This document shows positions 1 through 8,907 of a DNA stretch of 48,940 nucleotides, one piece after another. Position 1 is the first letter of the stretch; each line of letters starts with the position of its first letter. The DNA is from JAYVJM01 sp043769275. GTDB lineage: Bacteria > Pseudomonadota > Gammaproteobacteria > Pseudomonadales > UBA7239. Made by a program: the position numbers and the translations under genes. The DNA lies in assembly GCA_043769275.1 (NCBI GenBank), contig JAYVJM010000005.1, forward strand, positions 1-48,940, written 5' to 3'. Under the pieces are notes generated by a model, which was given only the letters and a program-made list of their open reading frames with translations, was not told the origin of the DNA and did not search any database.

Positions 1-237
1 CTGCCGTGTAAACCATTTGCTTTCTCGCCTTCATCGAAACTCTCCGCTTTGTATTTTATTGGCAAAACGGTGTCCACTTTTTGCAGCATAGGTCAACCCT
101 CTTGGCAAAATGTTCGATATTGGACAGGCAATACATCCGGTTTCTACGCAGATTCAGTCCTGTTGGACGACAGTCCAGACACAACTAGCCAGCTGAAGAC
201 GAATCTTAATCGTGCGTTATGCACAAAAAACCGATAA
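1..237 (+). CDS. Possible 3' end of an unidentified gene (partial)
   Basis: This frame is open from the first base of the window to a TAA and would encode at least 78 residues, with no stop before the edge. The peptide is rich in Ser, Thr and Asn and includes GQPSWQNVRYWTGNTSGFYA, a composition compatible with the end of a secreted protein. I recognise no family. It would be convergent with uvrD, about 30 bases away. Its only support is the open frame and the plausible composition, so it could be chance. Confidence 0.3.
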   Translation: MPCKPFAFSPSSKLSALYFIGKTVSTFCSIGQPSWQNVRYWTGNTSGFYADSVLLDDSPDTTSQLKTNLNRALCTKNR

Positions 238-268
238 GAAGGACAGCACCACGCCCGATAGGGCTCTC

Positions 269-2539
269 TTAAACAGCGCAAAGCTGGGCTTGTGCCAGCA
301 TCAGCCATTTATTGCCGTCACGCGCAAAGTTAACTTGCACGCGCGTGCGTGCACCGCTGCCTTCAACATTGACAATGCAGCCTTCACCAAAAATTGTGTG
401 CGATACACGCTGGCCTAGCTGAAAACCCAGTGTTTCCGGCGCGCTGATATTTTGCGGCGCAAAGCGAAATGTTGACGGCTTGTTCTGAACATAACTGACA
501 TTAAGCCCCTGACTCGCGCTCTGCCCGTAAGTACTTTTTCCATAACTGACAGGGCGCTTAACACTGGCGCGCAAACGCACTTCTTCCAGTAAATGCTCTG
601 GAATTTCACGGATAAAACGCGAGGGGAGATTCGACAATTCGCTGCCGTGCAAACGACGCGTTTCGGCGTAAGTCAAATACAGTTTTTCACGTGCGCGGGT
701 AATGCCCACGTAACACAAACGACGCTCTTCTTCAAGCTGGCCGCCTTCGTTCAAAGACATGCGATGAGGAAATAAATTTTCTTCAACGCCACTAATAAAC
801 ACCAAGGGGAACTCCAAACCTTTAGCCGAGTGGAGCGTCATCAACTGCACGCTGTCGGCACTTGTATCGGTTTGCGTTTCACCGGCATCCAGTGCCGTTG
901 TTGCAAGAAATTGCTGTAGAGGATCAACCGCATCATCTTCAGCAACAAAAGCATTACAAGCACCAAAAAGCTCCTGCAAATTCTCTACACGATTTAGCCC
1001 TTTTTCACCTTTTTCATTGCGATGAAAATCCAACAGGCCACTGGCCTTCGTGGCATGCTTGGCCAATTTATGTAAAGGCATATCCCGGGTTTCGCTATCC
1101 AGCCTATTGATAAGCCCAAGAAAAATACGCAGTGCATTCGCGGCTCGTGCGGCAAGATTGCCGGACTGCGTTAGCTCATCAGCGGCACTCCACAACGAGC
1201 ATTGCAGCGCACGCGCATGAGCGCGTATGTCTTCTACTGTGCGCTCACCAATAGCGCGCGTGGGCGTATTGACGACACGCTCAAAAGCGGCATCGTCATG
1301 GCGATTAGCCAGTAAACGCATGTAAGCCAGTGCATTTTTTACCTCCAATCGCTCATAGAATTTTTGCCCGCCATAGACAACATAAGACATTCCGCGCTGT
1401 AGCAGCGCCTCCTCCAGTGCACGCGATTGCGCATTGGAGCGATACAGCAAAGCCGCATCGCGTAAACATCCGCCGGCCTCAACCCACGCATGAATACGAT
1501 CGACAATAAAACGCGCTTCGTCTTGTTCATTAAAAGCCGCGTAAATGGAAATCAGATCGCCTTCGGAGCTGTCGGTCCATAGCTCTTTACCCATGCGACC
1601 ACGGTTGTTAACAATCACAGCATTTGCAGCTTGCAAAATTGTGGCGGTAGATCGGTAATTTTGCTCCAGTCGCACGGTGTGTACGTCAGAAAAATCGCGC
1701 GTAAAACTATGGATATTTTCTATGCGCGCGCCGCGCCAGCCATAAATAGACTGATCGTCATCGCCAACAGCAGTAACAAAGATATTTTTATTCGGCACTT
1801 TGCTACTGGCGAGAACGCGCAGCCAAGCGTATTGAATAGCGTTAGTGTCTTGAAACTCATCCACTAACAAGAACGAAAATCGCTGTTGATAAAATTCGAG
1901 CAAAGCCGGCTTATTTAGCCACAATTCGTGTGAGCGCAATAACAGCTCGCCAAAATCAACCAAACCACCGCGCTGACATGCATCTTCGTACGCGGCATAG
2001 ATTTTTATCTGCGTATCCGTGTGCAAATGGCCCGTGAGCTGTAAGTAGCTGGCGCGTCTACCTTCGTCTTTTTGTGCGCCAATAAACCACTGCACCTGTT
2101 TTGGCGCAAAGCGCGTGTCATCAACGGCCAAGTTTTTCATGACTCGCTTGATAAGACGCAGTTGATCGTCGCCGTCGAGAATTTGAAACTGTTGCGGAAA
2201 ACCCGCCTCTTGCCAATGTTGTTTTAGCAACCGGTGTGCGAGGCCATGAAACGTGCCAACCCACATGGAACGCACAGAAAAGCCCAGTGTTTCTTCTAGG
2301 CGAGCGCGCATTTCTTTGGCGGCTTTATTCGTAAAGGTAACCGCCAAAATACTGTGCGGCGACACCTGCTCTGTTTGTATCAACCGGCTAATGCGCTGCA
2401 CCAGTACGCGCGTTTTACCACTGCCTGCACCGGCCAATATCAACTGATTTTCAGGCGGCGCATTAACAGCTTCCTGCTGGGCATCGTTAAGTGAATTCGC
2501 TTTTGGAGATAACTGCACGTCAATGGTGCTTACGGGCAA
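269..2539 (-). CDS. uvrD: DNA helicase II, UvrD/Rep superfamily 1
   Basis: This is a 3'-5' ATP-dependent DNA helicase acting in nucleotide excision and mismatch repair. The 756-residue frame matches the family length. Visible superfamily 1 motifs are Walker A AGAGSGKT near residue 37, VDEFQDTN (motif II), GDDDQSIYGWRGA (III), LEQNYRST (IV), LMTLHSAKGLEF (V) and YVGITRAREKLYL (VI). The C-terminal FGEGCIVNVEG stretch resembles the UvrD tudor-like RNAP-binding tail, which favours UvrD over Rep. The start codon lies inside the 3' end of the upstream yqhA-like gene, a 20-base overlap, so the two are probably co-transcribed. Confidence 0.95.
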   Translation of the reverse strand: MPVSTIDVQLSPKANSLNDAQQEAVNAPPENQLILAGAGSGKTRVLVQRISRLIQTEQVSPHSILAVTFTNKAAKEMRARLEETLGFSVRSMWVGTFHGLAHRLLKQHWQEAGFPQQFQILDGDDQLRLIKRVMKNLAVDDTRFAPKQVQWFIGAQKDEGRRASYLQLTGHLHTDTQIKIYAAYEDACQRGGLVDFGELLLRSHELWLNKPALLEFYQQRFSFLLVDEFQDTNAIQYAWLRVLASSKVPNKNIFVTAVGDDDQSIYGWRGARIENIHSFTRDFSDVHTVRLEQNYRSTATILQAANAVIVNNRGRMGKELWTDSSEGDLISIYAAFNEQDEARFIVDRIHAWVEAGGCLRDAALLYRSNAQSRALEEALLQRGMSYVVYGGQKFYERLEVKNALAYMRLLANRHDDAAFERVVNTPTRAIGERTVEDIRAHARALQCSLWSAADELTQSGNLAARAANALRIFLGLINRLDSETRDMPLHKLAKHATKASGLLDFHRNEKGEKGLNRVENLQELFGACNAFVAEDDAVDPLQQFLATTALDAGETQTDTSADSVQLMTLHSAKGLEFPLVFISGVEENLFPHRMSLNEGGQLEEERRLCYVGITRAREKLYLTYAETRRLHGSELSNLPSRFIREIPEHLLEEVRLRASVKRPVSYGKSTYGQSASQGLNVSYVQNKPSTFRFAPQNISAPETLGFQLGQRVSHTIFGEGCIVNVEGSGARTRVQVNFARDGNKWLMLAQAQLCAV

Positions 2540-3014
2540 GAACGTCTACAGCGGCCATAGAAACAGCAGACATCACAAAGGTCATATGCAAAACAACATA
2601 CCACAATAACTTATCGTTCTCGATATTGGCCGCATTCATAAACATTCTTAACAAATGGATAGAAGAAATAGCCACAATGCTGGCAGCCACTTTCATTTTC
2701 AGGGAGGAGGCGTCCATTGTTCCGAGCCAGCTTAATTTTTCTGTACACTCTTCAACATGTATCTGGGAAACAAAATTTTCATAGCCGCTAAGCATAATCA
2801 TCACAAGTAAACCACCGACCAGCGACATATCAACCAGCGACAATATCAACAGAACCAAATCTGATTCTGACAGAACCAACACATGTGCAAGCAAATGCCA
2901 CGTTTCCTGAAAAAACTTTATTGCTAAAGCCAACAACCCTAGACTTAAACCGAAATAGATGGGAGCCAACAGCCATCGCGAACGGTACATTAGCGTTTCA
3001 AATGCTCTTTCCAC
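2520..3014 (-). CDS. YqhA-family (UPF0114) inner membrane protein
   Basis: A 164-residue integral membrane protein of the UPF0114/YqhA family, whose function is unknown. The family signature is the early MYRSRWLLAPIYFGLSLGLL segment, followed by further hydrophobic helices (VLLILSLVDMSLVGGLLVMI and one at the C-terminus) and the GYENFVS motif. I chose the GTG at 3014 because it gives the usual short N-terminus (MERAFETLMYRSRW) and has a GAGAGA Shine-Dalgarno just upstream. The TTG at 3044 is the longer alternative. The gene overlaps the start of uvrD by 20 bases and probably leads that transcript. Confidence 0.85.
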   Translation of the reverse strand: MERAFETLMYRSRWLLAPIYFGLSLGLLALAIKFFQETWHLLAHVLVLSESDLVLLILSLVDMSLVGGLLVMIMLSGYENFVSQIHVEECTEKLSWLGTMDASSLKMKVAASIVAISSIHLLRMFMNAANIENDKLLWYVVLHMTFVMSAVSMAAVDVLARKHH

Positions 3015-3103
3015 AATTTGTCTCTCACATCTCAAGCGATACAACTATCTGTAACAACACACGCCCCGTAAAACAAAACAGGGGTACAAGACTCTGATAA
3101 TAC

Positions 3104-3823
3104 TTATTTTTTGCTGGAGGCTTTTGCCATACGCGCCTGGCGTTCTTTTTCTATCAAAAAGCTCACCACATTCAATACTTCTTGTGGCCCACCGGCATCT
3201 TGCATAGAAACACGGTATTTACCATCGACAACCATTTCTGGCGTACCAGTGATACCGTAACTGCGCACATTCGCATCATCTCTTTGCACCAAAGACTGCA
3301 CGGTAAACGAGTTGTATTGCTGGAGAAAATCTCGTTCTTTGATACCAAAACCGGCAAAAAATTCCGCAAACTGCTTTTCGTTTTTCAAATCTTTCTTTTC
3401 GTCCAACACGGCTTTAAAAACAACGGGGTGCATTTGCGGCAAGACGTTTAACAGTTTGAGCGAGTAATAGACACGCGCAAAAACCTGAGCCCCTTCGTTA
3501 AAAATAACAGGTGCGCGCTGGAAATCGACATCAGCGGGCAATTTTGCAGCCCAAGGCTCTATTTTCGCCTCGAAGTGCTCGCAATGTATGCAGACATAAG
3601 AAAATGCCTCGACTACTTCAATTTTGTCTGGATCATTTGTGCGTACCGGCGGCGTAATCGCCTGATACTGTTTACCCAACTTATATTTTTCAACAACAGC
3701 AGGCGCAGACTTTATCGCCGCTGACTCAAAGCCATTAGGCTTAGCAAGCTCCACGGATCCGTCCCCCGCAAACACCAGACAAGGAGCAATAGTCAACACC
3801 AGTGTAGCAATCATTTTTTTCAT
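3104..3823 (-). CDS. dsbA: Thiol:disulfide interchange protein DsbA
   Basis: A periplasmic dithiol oxidase that introduces disulfide bonds into exported proteins. The 239-residue precursor begins with a clear signal peptide (MKKMIATLVLTIAPCLVFA). The thioredoxin-fold active site is C78-I-H-C81 within FSYVCIHCEHF, and the cis-proline loop appears as GITGTPEMVVDG. CIHC is less usual than the CPHC or CGHC of many homologues. I chose the ATG at 3823 because GGGAG lies seven bases upstream; the ATG six bases earlier sits on top of that site. It is downstream of cytochrome c4 on the same strand, as in pseudomonads. Confidence 0.93.
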   Translation of the reverse strand: MKKMIATLVLTIAPCLVFAGDGSVELAKPNGFESAAIKSAPAVVEKYKLGKQYQAITPPVRTNDPDKIEVVEAFSYVCIHCEHFEAKIEPWAAKLPADVDFQRAPVIFNEGAQVFARVYYSLKLLNVLPQMHPVVFKAVLDEKKDLKNEKQFAEFFAGFGIKERDFLQQYNSFTVQSLVQRDDANVRSYGITGTPEMVVDGKYRVSMQDAGGPQEVLNVVSFLIEKERQARMAKASSKK

Positions 3824-3947
3824 ACACATACTCCCTAAAAACCTAGAAAATAAAGGGCGGAAAAAGCACCCAAGAAAAAGCGGCTATTGCCATCAATTAA
3901 TGTTGTAGTTTCCCGAAAAAACTCACGACCTAGTACTGCCAGCCAAC

Positions 3948-4613
3948 TCAATGCAAGCCAGAAATATAATTGGCAACTGCCTCTATTTCACGCTCGCTCA
4001 TGCGCTTCACACCTTCCCGCATGATGCTTTCATTGTCGTTGTGGCGACCTTTGTCTGTATATTCAGCACCTGTGCGAAAATCGTTTAACTGCTTGGCAAT
4101 ATAATCCGCATACTGGCCGCCTAACTTGGGAAAGCCGCCCTGCGGAATTCCAAAACCCGTGGGAGAATGACAGCCGCTGCAAGCAGGTACACCCGCCTCT
4201 TTATTGCCCGCCATATAAATTTTTCTGCCTAACGCCAATAGCTCTTTATCATCTTTGACACCGGAAAGCGTCATCTTTTGACTGCTGTAATAGGCGGCAA
4301 TGCTTGCCAAATCAGCTTTACTGAGCTTATCAAGCTGACCGGCCATTTGAGGTACCGAGCGCGCACCGCTCTTAATGTCATTCAACTGTTTTAACAGGTA
4401 CTTCTCGCCTTGACCGGCAAGCTTCGGAAAGGCCGGAGCCAAACTGTTGCCATCTACCGCATGGCAGGCAGCGCAGGCCTCTGTTAATACTTTGCCTCTA
4501 TCAGCAGGCTCAACTGCAATAGCGGGCAAAACCAACACAACCAAACCCAACGCTACGATGAATTGACTCATACGTTTAAAAACGGAAACTCTATTTTCCA
4601 TTGGGCATCTCAT
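3948..4613 (-). CDS. Di-heme cytochrome c4
   Basis: A periplasmic or membrane-attached di-heme electron carrier that donates electrons to terminal oxidases. Two CxxCH heme sites are visible, CAACH in the N-terminal half and CSGCH in the C-terminal half. Each half carries a repeated KLAGQ/KLGGQ...YLLKQLNDIKSG-like block, the typical internal duplication of cytochrome c4. A signal peptide (RMSQFIVALGLVVLVLPAIA) precedes the mature protein. The start is uncertain: the ATG at 4601 has a GAG upstream and would shorten the N-terminus by four residues. It precedes dsbA on the same strand with a 124-base gap. Confidence 0.92.
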   Translation of the reverse strand: MRCPMENRVSVFKRMSQFIVALGLVVLVLPAIAVEPADRGKVLTEACAACHAVDGNSLAPAFPKLAGQGEKYLLKQLNDIKSGARSVPQMAGQLDKLSKADLASIAAYYSSQKMTLSGVKDDKELLALGRKIYMAGNKEAGVPACSGCHSPTGFGIPQGGFPKLGGQYADYIAKQLNDFRTGAEYTDKGRHNDNESIMREGVKRMSEREIEAVANYISGLH

Positions 4614-4689
4614 GCAATGTCACGGTATAAGGGTTGTAGTTGATTAGGGGAATAGCAAACGCTTTAGACACCCCCCCAATAAAAAAGCT

Positions 4690-4710
4690 CTGGCATTATA
4701 TACTGGACTC
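4690..4710 (+). promoter_or_regulatory. Possible -10 element upstream of engB
   Basis: The stretch CATTATATACTGG contains TATACT at 4699-4704, about 28 bases before the GTG start of engB. No convincing -35 box lies at the right distance, so this is only a candidate promoter for the divergent engB transcript. Confidence 0.25.
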
Positions 4711-4731
4711 CCGCCGAACGGTAGAAACCCT

Positions 4732-5412
4732 GTGCCCAACACCCCCACTCTTGCAGATATAACACCCACACCTCTCAGCTTGGCTGATTTTCGCCGTGCG
4801 CGTTTTTTTACCAGCGCGTCACGCTTGAGCGAATGTCCACCTGATACCGGCCTTGAAGTTGCATTTGCTGGCCGCTCAAATGCCGGAAAATCCAGCTGCA
4901 TTAACGTACTAACAGACAACAGCCGCCTAGCTCGCACGAGTAAAACACCGGGCCGCACGCAGCTTATTAATTTTTTTGTGCTGGATGAAAATGGTAGCCA
5001 ACGATTGGTTGATCTACCAGGATACGGTTACGCCAAAGTTTCGCGCAGCACGAAAGAAAACTGGCAGAAACACTTGGAAGAGTATTTGCAAAAACGCGAA
5101 AACCTGCGCGGTCTTGTACTGCTGACGGATAGTCGCCACCCCCTTAAAGAATTTGACTGCAATATGCTCGCATGGGCAAAAACAGCGCAGCTACCTGTGC
5201 ATGTGGTGCTAACGAAAGCTGACAAGTTCAGTCGCGGACCAGCCCAGCAAATCCTAATGGAAACAAGGAAACAGCTACGGGCATCTTTTGGTGACAGTGT
5301 CAGCGCGCAACTCTTCTCTGCGCCATCAAAACAAGGCGTTGACGAACTGGCTGCCGCGTTGTCGAATTGGCTTTCACTGTCGCCTGCGGCAGAGATGCAA
5401 GACGCGATCTAA
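4732..5412 (+). CDS. engB: Ribosome biogenesis GTPase EngB (YihA/YsxC)
   Basis: A small GTPase needed for assembly of the large ribosomal subunit. In the 226-residue product the G-motifs are complete: G1 AGRSNAGKSS near residue 46, G2 region KTPGRTQ, G3 DLPGYGYAK, G4 LTKADK and the G5 region FSAPSKQG. The first in-frame start is a GTG with only a weak ribosome-binding site. The ATGs on this strand fall inside conserved sequence, so the GTG is preferred. The gene is divergent from cytochrome c4, giving the engB/cc4/dsbA grouping seen in Pseudomonas. Confidence 0.95.
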   Translation: MPNTPTLADITPTPLSLADFRRARFFTSASRLSECPPDTGLEVAFAGRSNAGKSSCINVLTDNSRLARTSKTPGRTQLINFFVLDENGSQRLVDLPGYGYAKVSRSTKENWQKHLEEYLQKRENLRGLVLLTDSRHPLKEFDCNMLAWAKTAQLPVHVVLTKADKFSRGPAQQILMETRKQLRASFGDSVSAQLFSAPSKQGVDELAAALSNWLSLSPAAEMQDAI

Positions 5413-5440
5413 TACCCATCACCAAAAGCAGCAACCGCTC

Positions 5441-5510
5441 GCCATGAGCCTGTCGAAGGACATCACAAGTAACAGAAGCGGTTTAACAAGCTCACCACGA
5501 ATGGCTGAAT
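5441..5510. repeat. Degenerate copy of the GAGCCTGTCGAAGGA REP-like element
   Basis: GAGCCTGTCGAAGGA at 5446-5460 is the same core as the elements at 28252-28336 and 30906-30991. The end CTCACCACGAATGG resembles their CATCACCACGAACGG terminus. The second arm (TTAACAAGCTC) is decayed. It lies between the convergent engB and ntrC genes. Confidence 0.55.
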
Positions 5511-5545
5511 GGTTGCCCCTTGGATTCAACTCACAAGCGCATAAC

Positions 5546-6970
5546 TCAGTCATCATCTCCATCATCGCCCGCCACAAGCAAACCGAGCTCTCTGATTTTG
5601 CGTGTCAATGTATTGCGACCCCAACCCAATAAATCGGCCGCATCACGGCGACGGCCTGCTGTCTGCCTGAGGGATGCCTCAATCAAAATACGCTCAAAAA
5701 CAGGGGTTGCCGTATCCAGCAAGCGTGTATGGCCACGCGCTAATGCCTGCTCTGCCCAGCCCCGCAGAAGCTGTTCCCAACTGCTGCCAACAACCGCTTC
5801 CCCGCCAATACTCACCAATTCCGGCGGCAAATCACCAATATAGACATCACGTCCTGGTGCCATCACAGTCAGCCAACGGCAGGTATTTTCGAGTTGACGC
5901 ACATTGCCAGGCCACGCCAGCCTGCTCATGCAGGCTTCAGCATCTGGCTGTAGTGTTTTGGTCTCAACACCGAGCTCACGCGCAGCTTTGCCCAGAAAAA
6001 AACGCGCCAATGCTGGAATATCCTCCCTCCGCTCTGCCAATGTTGGCAAGACAATGCGAATGACATTGAGGCGATGAAGTAAATCTTCACGGAATCGATT
6101 TTCTTGTACACACTTTTCTAAATTTTGATGCGTAGCGGCAATAATGCGCACATCAACCTTTACCGGCGTTTGCCCTCCCACGCGGTAAAACATGCCGTCG
6201 GATAAAACACGCAACAATCTCGTTTGTGTTTCGTGCGGCATATCACCAATTTCATCAAGAAATAACGTGCCGCCGTCTGCCTGTTCAAAACGCCCTTGGC
6301 GCTGATTAAACGCGCCGGTGAAGGCACCTTTTTCATGACCAAATAACTCAGACTCCATTAAATCTTTCGGAACAGCCGCCATGTTGAGTGCAATGAACGG
6401 ACGCGACCGACGTGGACTATGCCGATGCAAAGCATGCGCAACCAACTCTTTTCCAGTGCCAGATTCACCGTTAATCAACACGGTAATGTTTGAATGCGAC
6501 AAGCGACCAATCGCCCTGAACACCTCTTGCATAGCTGGCGCTTCACCAATCATTTCTGTTGGCTGTAAATCAATAGTAGGCACCACAGGTACGGCGCGTG
6601 ATTGCGCCAGCGCACGGCGCACAACGTCAACCACCACATCCACATCAAAAGGTTTGGGCAAATACTCAAAAGCGCCGCCTTGATAAGAGGCCACCGCACT
6701 GTCTAAATCAGAATGTGCCGTCATGATGATGACCGGCAGCTCGGGATAATCGCGGCTAACTGTGCGCAAAAAGGCCAAGCCATCCGTCCCCGGCATGCGA
6801 ATGTCGCTGATTAAAGCCGTCGGTTGCTCTGGCTCTAATGCGCGGCGTGCGCTGTCACCATTCTCAAAACTTCTTATGCTGATGCCTGCTTGCGTTAATG
6901 CCTTTTCGAGCACCCAGCGGATGGATCGATCATCATCAATAATCCACACATCGGCAACTTGTGAGCTCAT
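5546..6970 (-). CDS. glnG: Nitrogen regulation response regulator NtrC
   Basis: The sigma-54-dependent activator of nitrogen-assimilation genes. The 474 residues contain a receiver domain (phospho-acceptor D56 in LISDIRMPG, conserved K in LPKPFDV), an AAA+ domain (Walker A GESGTGKE, sigma-54-contacting GAFTGA, Walker B GGTLFLDEIGDM) and a C-terminal Fis-type helix-turn-helix (DAADLLGWGRNTLTRKIREL). The ATG at 6970 is preferred because it has AGGA eight bases upstream and starts the receiver domain properly; the longer frame adds 26 unrelated residues. It overlaps the ntrB stop by four bases (ATGA), so the two are translationally coupled. Confidence 0.96.
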   Translation of the reverse strand: MSSQVADVWIIDDDRSIRWVLEKALTQAGISIRSFENGDSARRALEPEQPTALISDIRMPGTDGLAFLRTVSRDYPELPVIIMTAHSDLDSAVASYQGGAFEYLPKPFDVDVVVDVVRRALAQSRAVPVVPTIDLQPTEMIGEAPAMQEVFRAIGRLSHSNITVLINGESGTGKELVAHALHRHSPRRSRPFIALNMAAVPKDLMESELFGHEKGAFTGAFNQRQGRFEQADGGTLFLDEIGDMPHETQTRLLRVLSDGMFYRVGGQTPVKVDVRIIAATHQNLEKCVQENRFREDLLHRLNVIRIVLPTLAERREDIPALARFFLGKAARELGVETKTLQPDAEACMSRLAWPGNVRQLENTCRWLTVMAPGRDVYIGDLPPELVSIGGEAVVGSSWEQLLRGWAEQALARGHTRLLDTATPVFERILIEASLRQTAGRRRDAADLLGWGRNTLTRKIRELGLLVAGDDGDDD

Positions 6971-8061
6971 GTTAATTTTCCTGTTGTTGGCGCGAATTCG
7001 AATGGAATGTACAGCGAAAAGCGCGTGTATCCAAAATGGCTTTGGCATTCAATCAGGCCGTGGTGCTGGGCAACAACCGACTGCGCAATAGCAAGCCCTA
7101 GACCGGTGCCATCGGCACGACCACTAATCATGGGATAAAAAATAGTGTCTTGCATATCTGCCGAAATGCCCGGACCGTTGTCCTCGATATCTATGCGACA
7201 GACTAAGCGATGCACGCGCTTCCCAATGGTGCAGCGCCGTTGCACACGGGTACGCAGCGTAATGCAAGGCCGCTCTGTGCCACTTTCACACAACGACTGC
7301 ATGGCATTGCGCACAACATTGAGTAGAGCCTGCAATAGTTGCGCGCGATCACAATACAGTTCAGGGAGGCTTGGGTCATAATCACGATGAAAAGTAATCA
7401 CATTGCCACTTTCAACATCAATGAGTCGCGTTACGCGCTCCAATACTTCATGTACATTGGCATTCGCCAGTGCTAAGGGCGCGCGTGAACCCAGCATTCG
7501 ATCGACCAGATCACGCAGGCGGTCGGCTTCCTCAATAATGATGCGAGTATATTCTAGGCTTTCCTCTGGCAGCTCACGCGCTAGCAGCTGTGCTGCGCCA
7601 CGTATGCCGCCCAACGGGTTTTTAATTTCATGCGCTAAACCACGCGCCAAATGGCGACTGGTTTGCTGCGACGACACCAATGCCTCCTCTCGACTAATGC
7701 GCATCAGCCTGTCCATTGCTTGCATTTCCAGCAGCAAACACTCATCGGGCATGGGCGTAGCACTGATATCCACCAACACTGTTTGATGCAGCGTCATTAG
7801 CGTTAACTGTGTTTGCCGCCGAGTAAACGGCGTGCCGGTCTGCTGCGCGCTACGAAAAGCGACCATAAGCTCATCAGCATCGCGCAATAAATTACCAAAG
7901 GCTTGCCCACATGCATGCTGTTTACTTACCGCAAGCAAGTTTTCAGCCGACTGATTCAGAAACAGTGGGCGCAACGAAGCATCTAGCAATATCACAGCGC
8001 AACTTAGATGGTCGAGCATCAAAGCCGACAAGCGCGCAGCGGCGGGCGAAACATCGTTCAT
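6967..8061 (-). CDS. glnL: Nitrogen regulation sensor kinase NtrB
   Basis: The soluble histidine kinase/phosphatase that controls NtrC in response to PII signalling. The 364-residue protein has an N-terminal PAS-like sensor (LDHLSCAVILLDASLRPLFL), an H-box with H144 in LAHEIKNPLGGIRGA, an N-box NVVRNAMQSL and G-boxes DNGPGIS and GTGLGLAIAQ. There are no membrane helices, as expected. The ATG at 8061 has GAGG six bases upstream, better than the ATG four codons earlier. It is last but one in the recR-rnd-ycgL-ntrBC run; no glnA is adjacent. Confidence 0.95.
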   Translation of the reverse strand: MNDVSPAAARLSALMLDHLSCAVILLDASLRPLFLNQSAENLLAVSKQHACGQAFGNLLRDADELMVAFRSAQQTGTPFTRRQTQLTLMTLHQTVLVDISATPMPDECLLLEMQAMDRLMRISREEALVSSQQTSRHLARGLAHEIKNPLGGIRGAAQLLARELPEESLEYTRIIIEEADRLRDLVDRMLGSRAPLALANANVHEVLERVTRLIDVESGNVITFHRDYDPSLPELYCDRAQLLQALLNVVRNAMQSLCESGTERPCITLRTRVQRRCTIGKRVHRLVCRIDIEDNGPGISADMQDTIFYPMISGRADGTGLGLAIAQSVVAQHHGLIECQSHFGYTRFSLYIPFEFAPTTGKLT

Positions 8062-8101
8062 GAGGCACCGCACAACATGGCGAATAGCCCAGTGCCGGCA
8101 G

Positions 8102-8620
8102 TTAGCGCGTCACAAAATCATCCGGCAAATAGGGATTGTTATTTTTACGTGTCGATGCATTTACAGGCGCAACAGACGGCGCTTCTATCTCAAAATCATC
8201 CGGAAGATAAGGGTTGTGTGAAGACGTTTTAGCAGCGGAGCCAGCAGGCGTTTTATCACCTGCTCTGCGCCGATAAGGTTTTGGCAAAAAGATGTGCAGA
8301 AAAAAAGCAACGACACTCGTAACAGCAGCCACGGCAATAATCGGGCTGGCTCCGCGCCTTGCGGATTCCAAATGGTGCTCTTTGTCGAGTATCAAATCAT
8401 AAGCCATCACCACAAAAGCAGGCACGATGTTCTGCTGCGTGCCGTCTGGCATGGTTTCAGCAATAAAATACGGCGTGAAGAAAAAGCTAAAAACCAGCGC
8501 GATTAACCAGAAACGCAAGGGTCGCCATAGGCCGCGCAAAAACAAGCTAGCAAATAGCAGAGAACCAAAAGCACTGGCTGCATAGATGGTGCGGGCTAGC
8601 TCGATATCATCTGCATTCAT
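8102..8620 (-). CDS. Small membrane protein with duplicated NPYLPDDF motif
   Basis: A 172-residue protein of unknown function. Three to four hydrophobic segments can be seen: about residues 12-30, 36-55 and 95-113, and a weaker one near 65-78. The cytoplasmic or periplasmic C-terminal tail carries the octapeptide NPYLPDDF twice, once near residue 136 and once just before the end (FVTR). The start overlaps the ycgL stop by four bases (ATGA) and ntrB follows after about 40 bases, so it belongs to this operon. I do not recognise the family and propose no function. Confidence 0.8.
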   Translation of the reverse strand: MNADDIELARTIYAASAFGSLLFASLFLRGLWRPLRFWLIALVFSFFFTPYFIAETMPDGTQQNIVPAFVVMAYDLILDKEHHLESARRGASPIIAVAAVTSVVAFFLHIFLPKPYRRRAGDKTPAGSAAKTSSHNPYLPDDFEIEAPSVAPVNASTRKNNNPYLPDDFVTR

Positions 8621-8904
8621 GATGCGCCTCCAATGGCTTCTGCTTCTGTCTGTTTAATCTGAGCGGGAGGCAATTGCAGGTAAAAGCCCTTGTTGACGAT
8701 GTCGAGTAATACCTTAGTCGCATCCGCATTGGCAAGCGTCGTCTGAGTCGACAGCATTAACATCATGGCACTTTCCAGCTTGCCAAAAACGTTTAGCAAT
8801 GCCTCCGGCACACGCGCAATACCTTCTTTTTTTTCGACATAAAGATACAAACCCTCTTCGCATGAACTACGAAAAACTTGTACCAATCGTGGGCTGTCAG
8901 CCAT
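8617..8904 (-). CDS. YcgL domain protein (UPF0745)
   Basis: A 95-residue cytoplasmic protein of the YcgL family, whose function is unknown. The family pattern is clear: VFRSSCEEGLYLYVEKKEG, then RVPEALLNVFGK and, at the end, GFYLQLPP. Members very often sit beside RNase D in gammaproteobacteria, and here the start is only three bases after the rnd stop. The 3' end overlaps the next gene by four bases. Length fits the family. Confidence 0.9.
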   Translation of the reverse strand: MADSPRLVQVFRSSCEEGLYLYVEKKEGIARVPEALLNVFGKLESAMMLMLSTQTTLANADATKVLLDIVNKGFYLQLPPAQIKQTEAEAIGGAS

Positions 8905-8907
8905 GCA

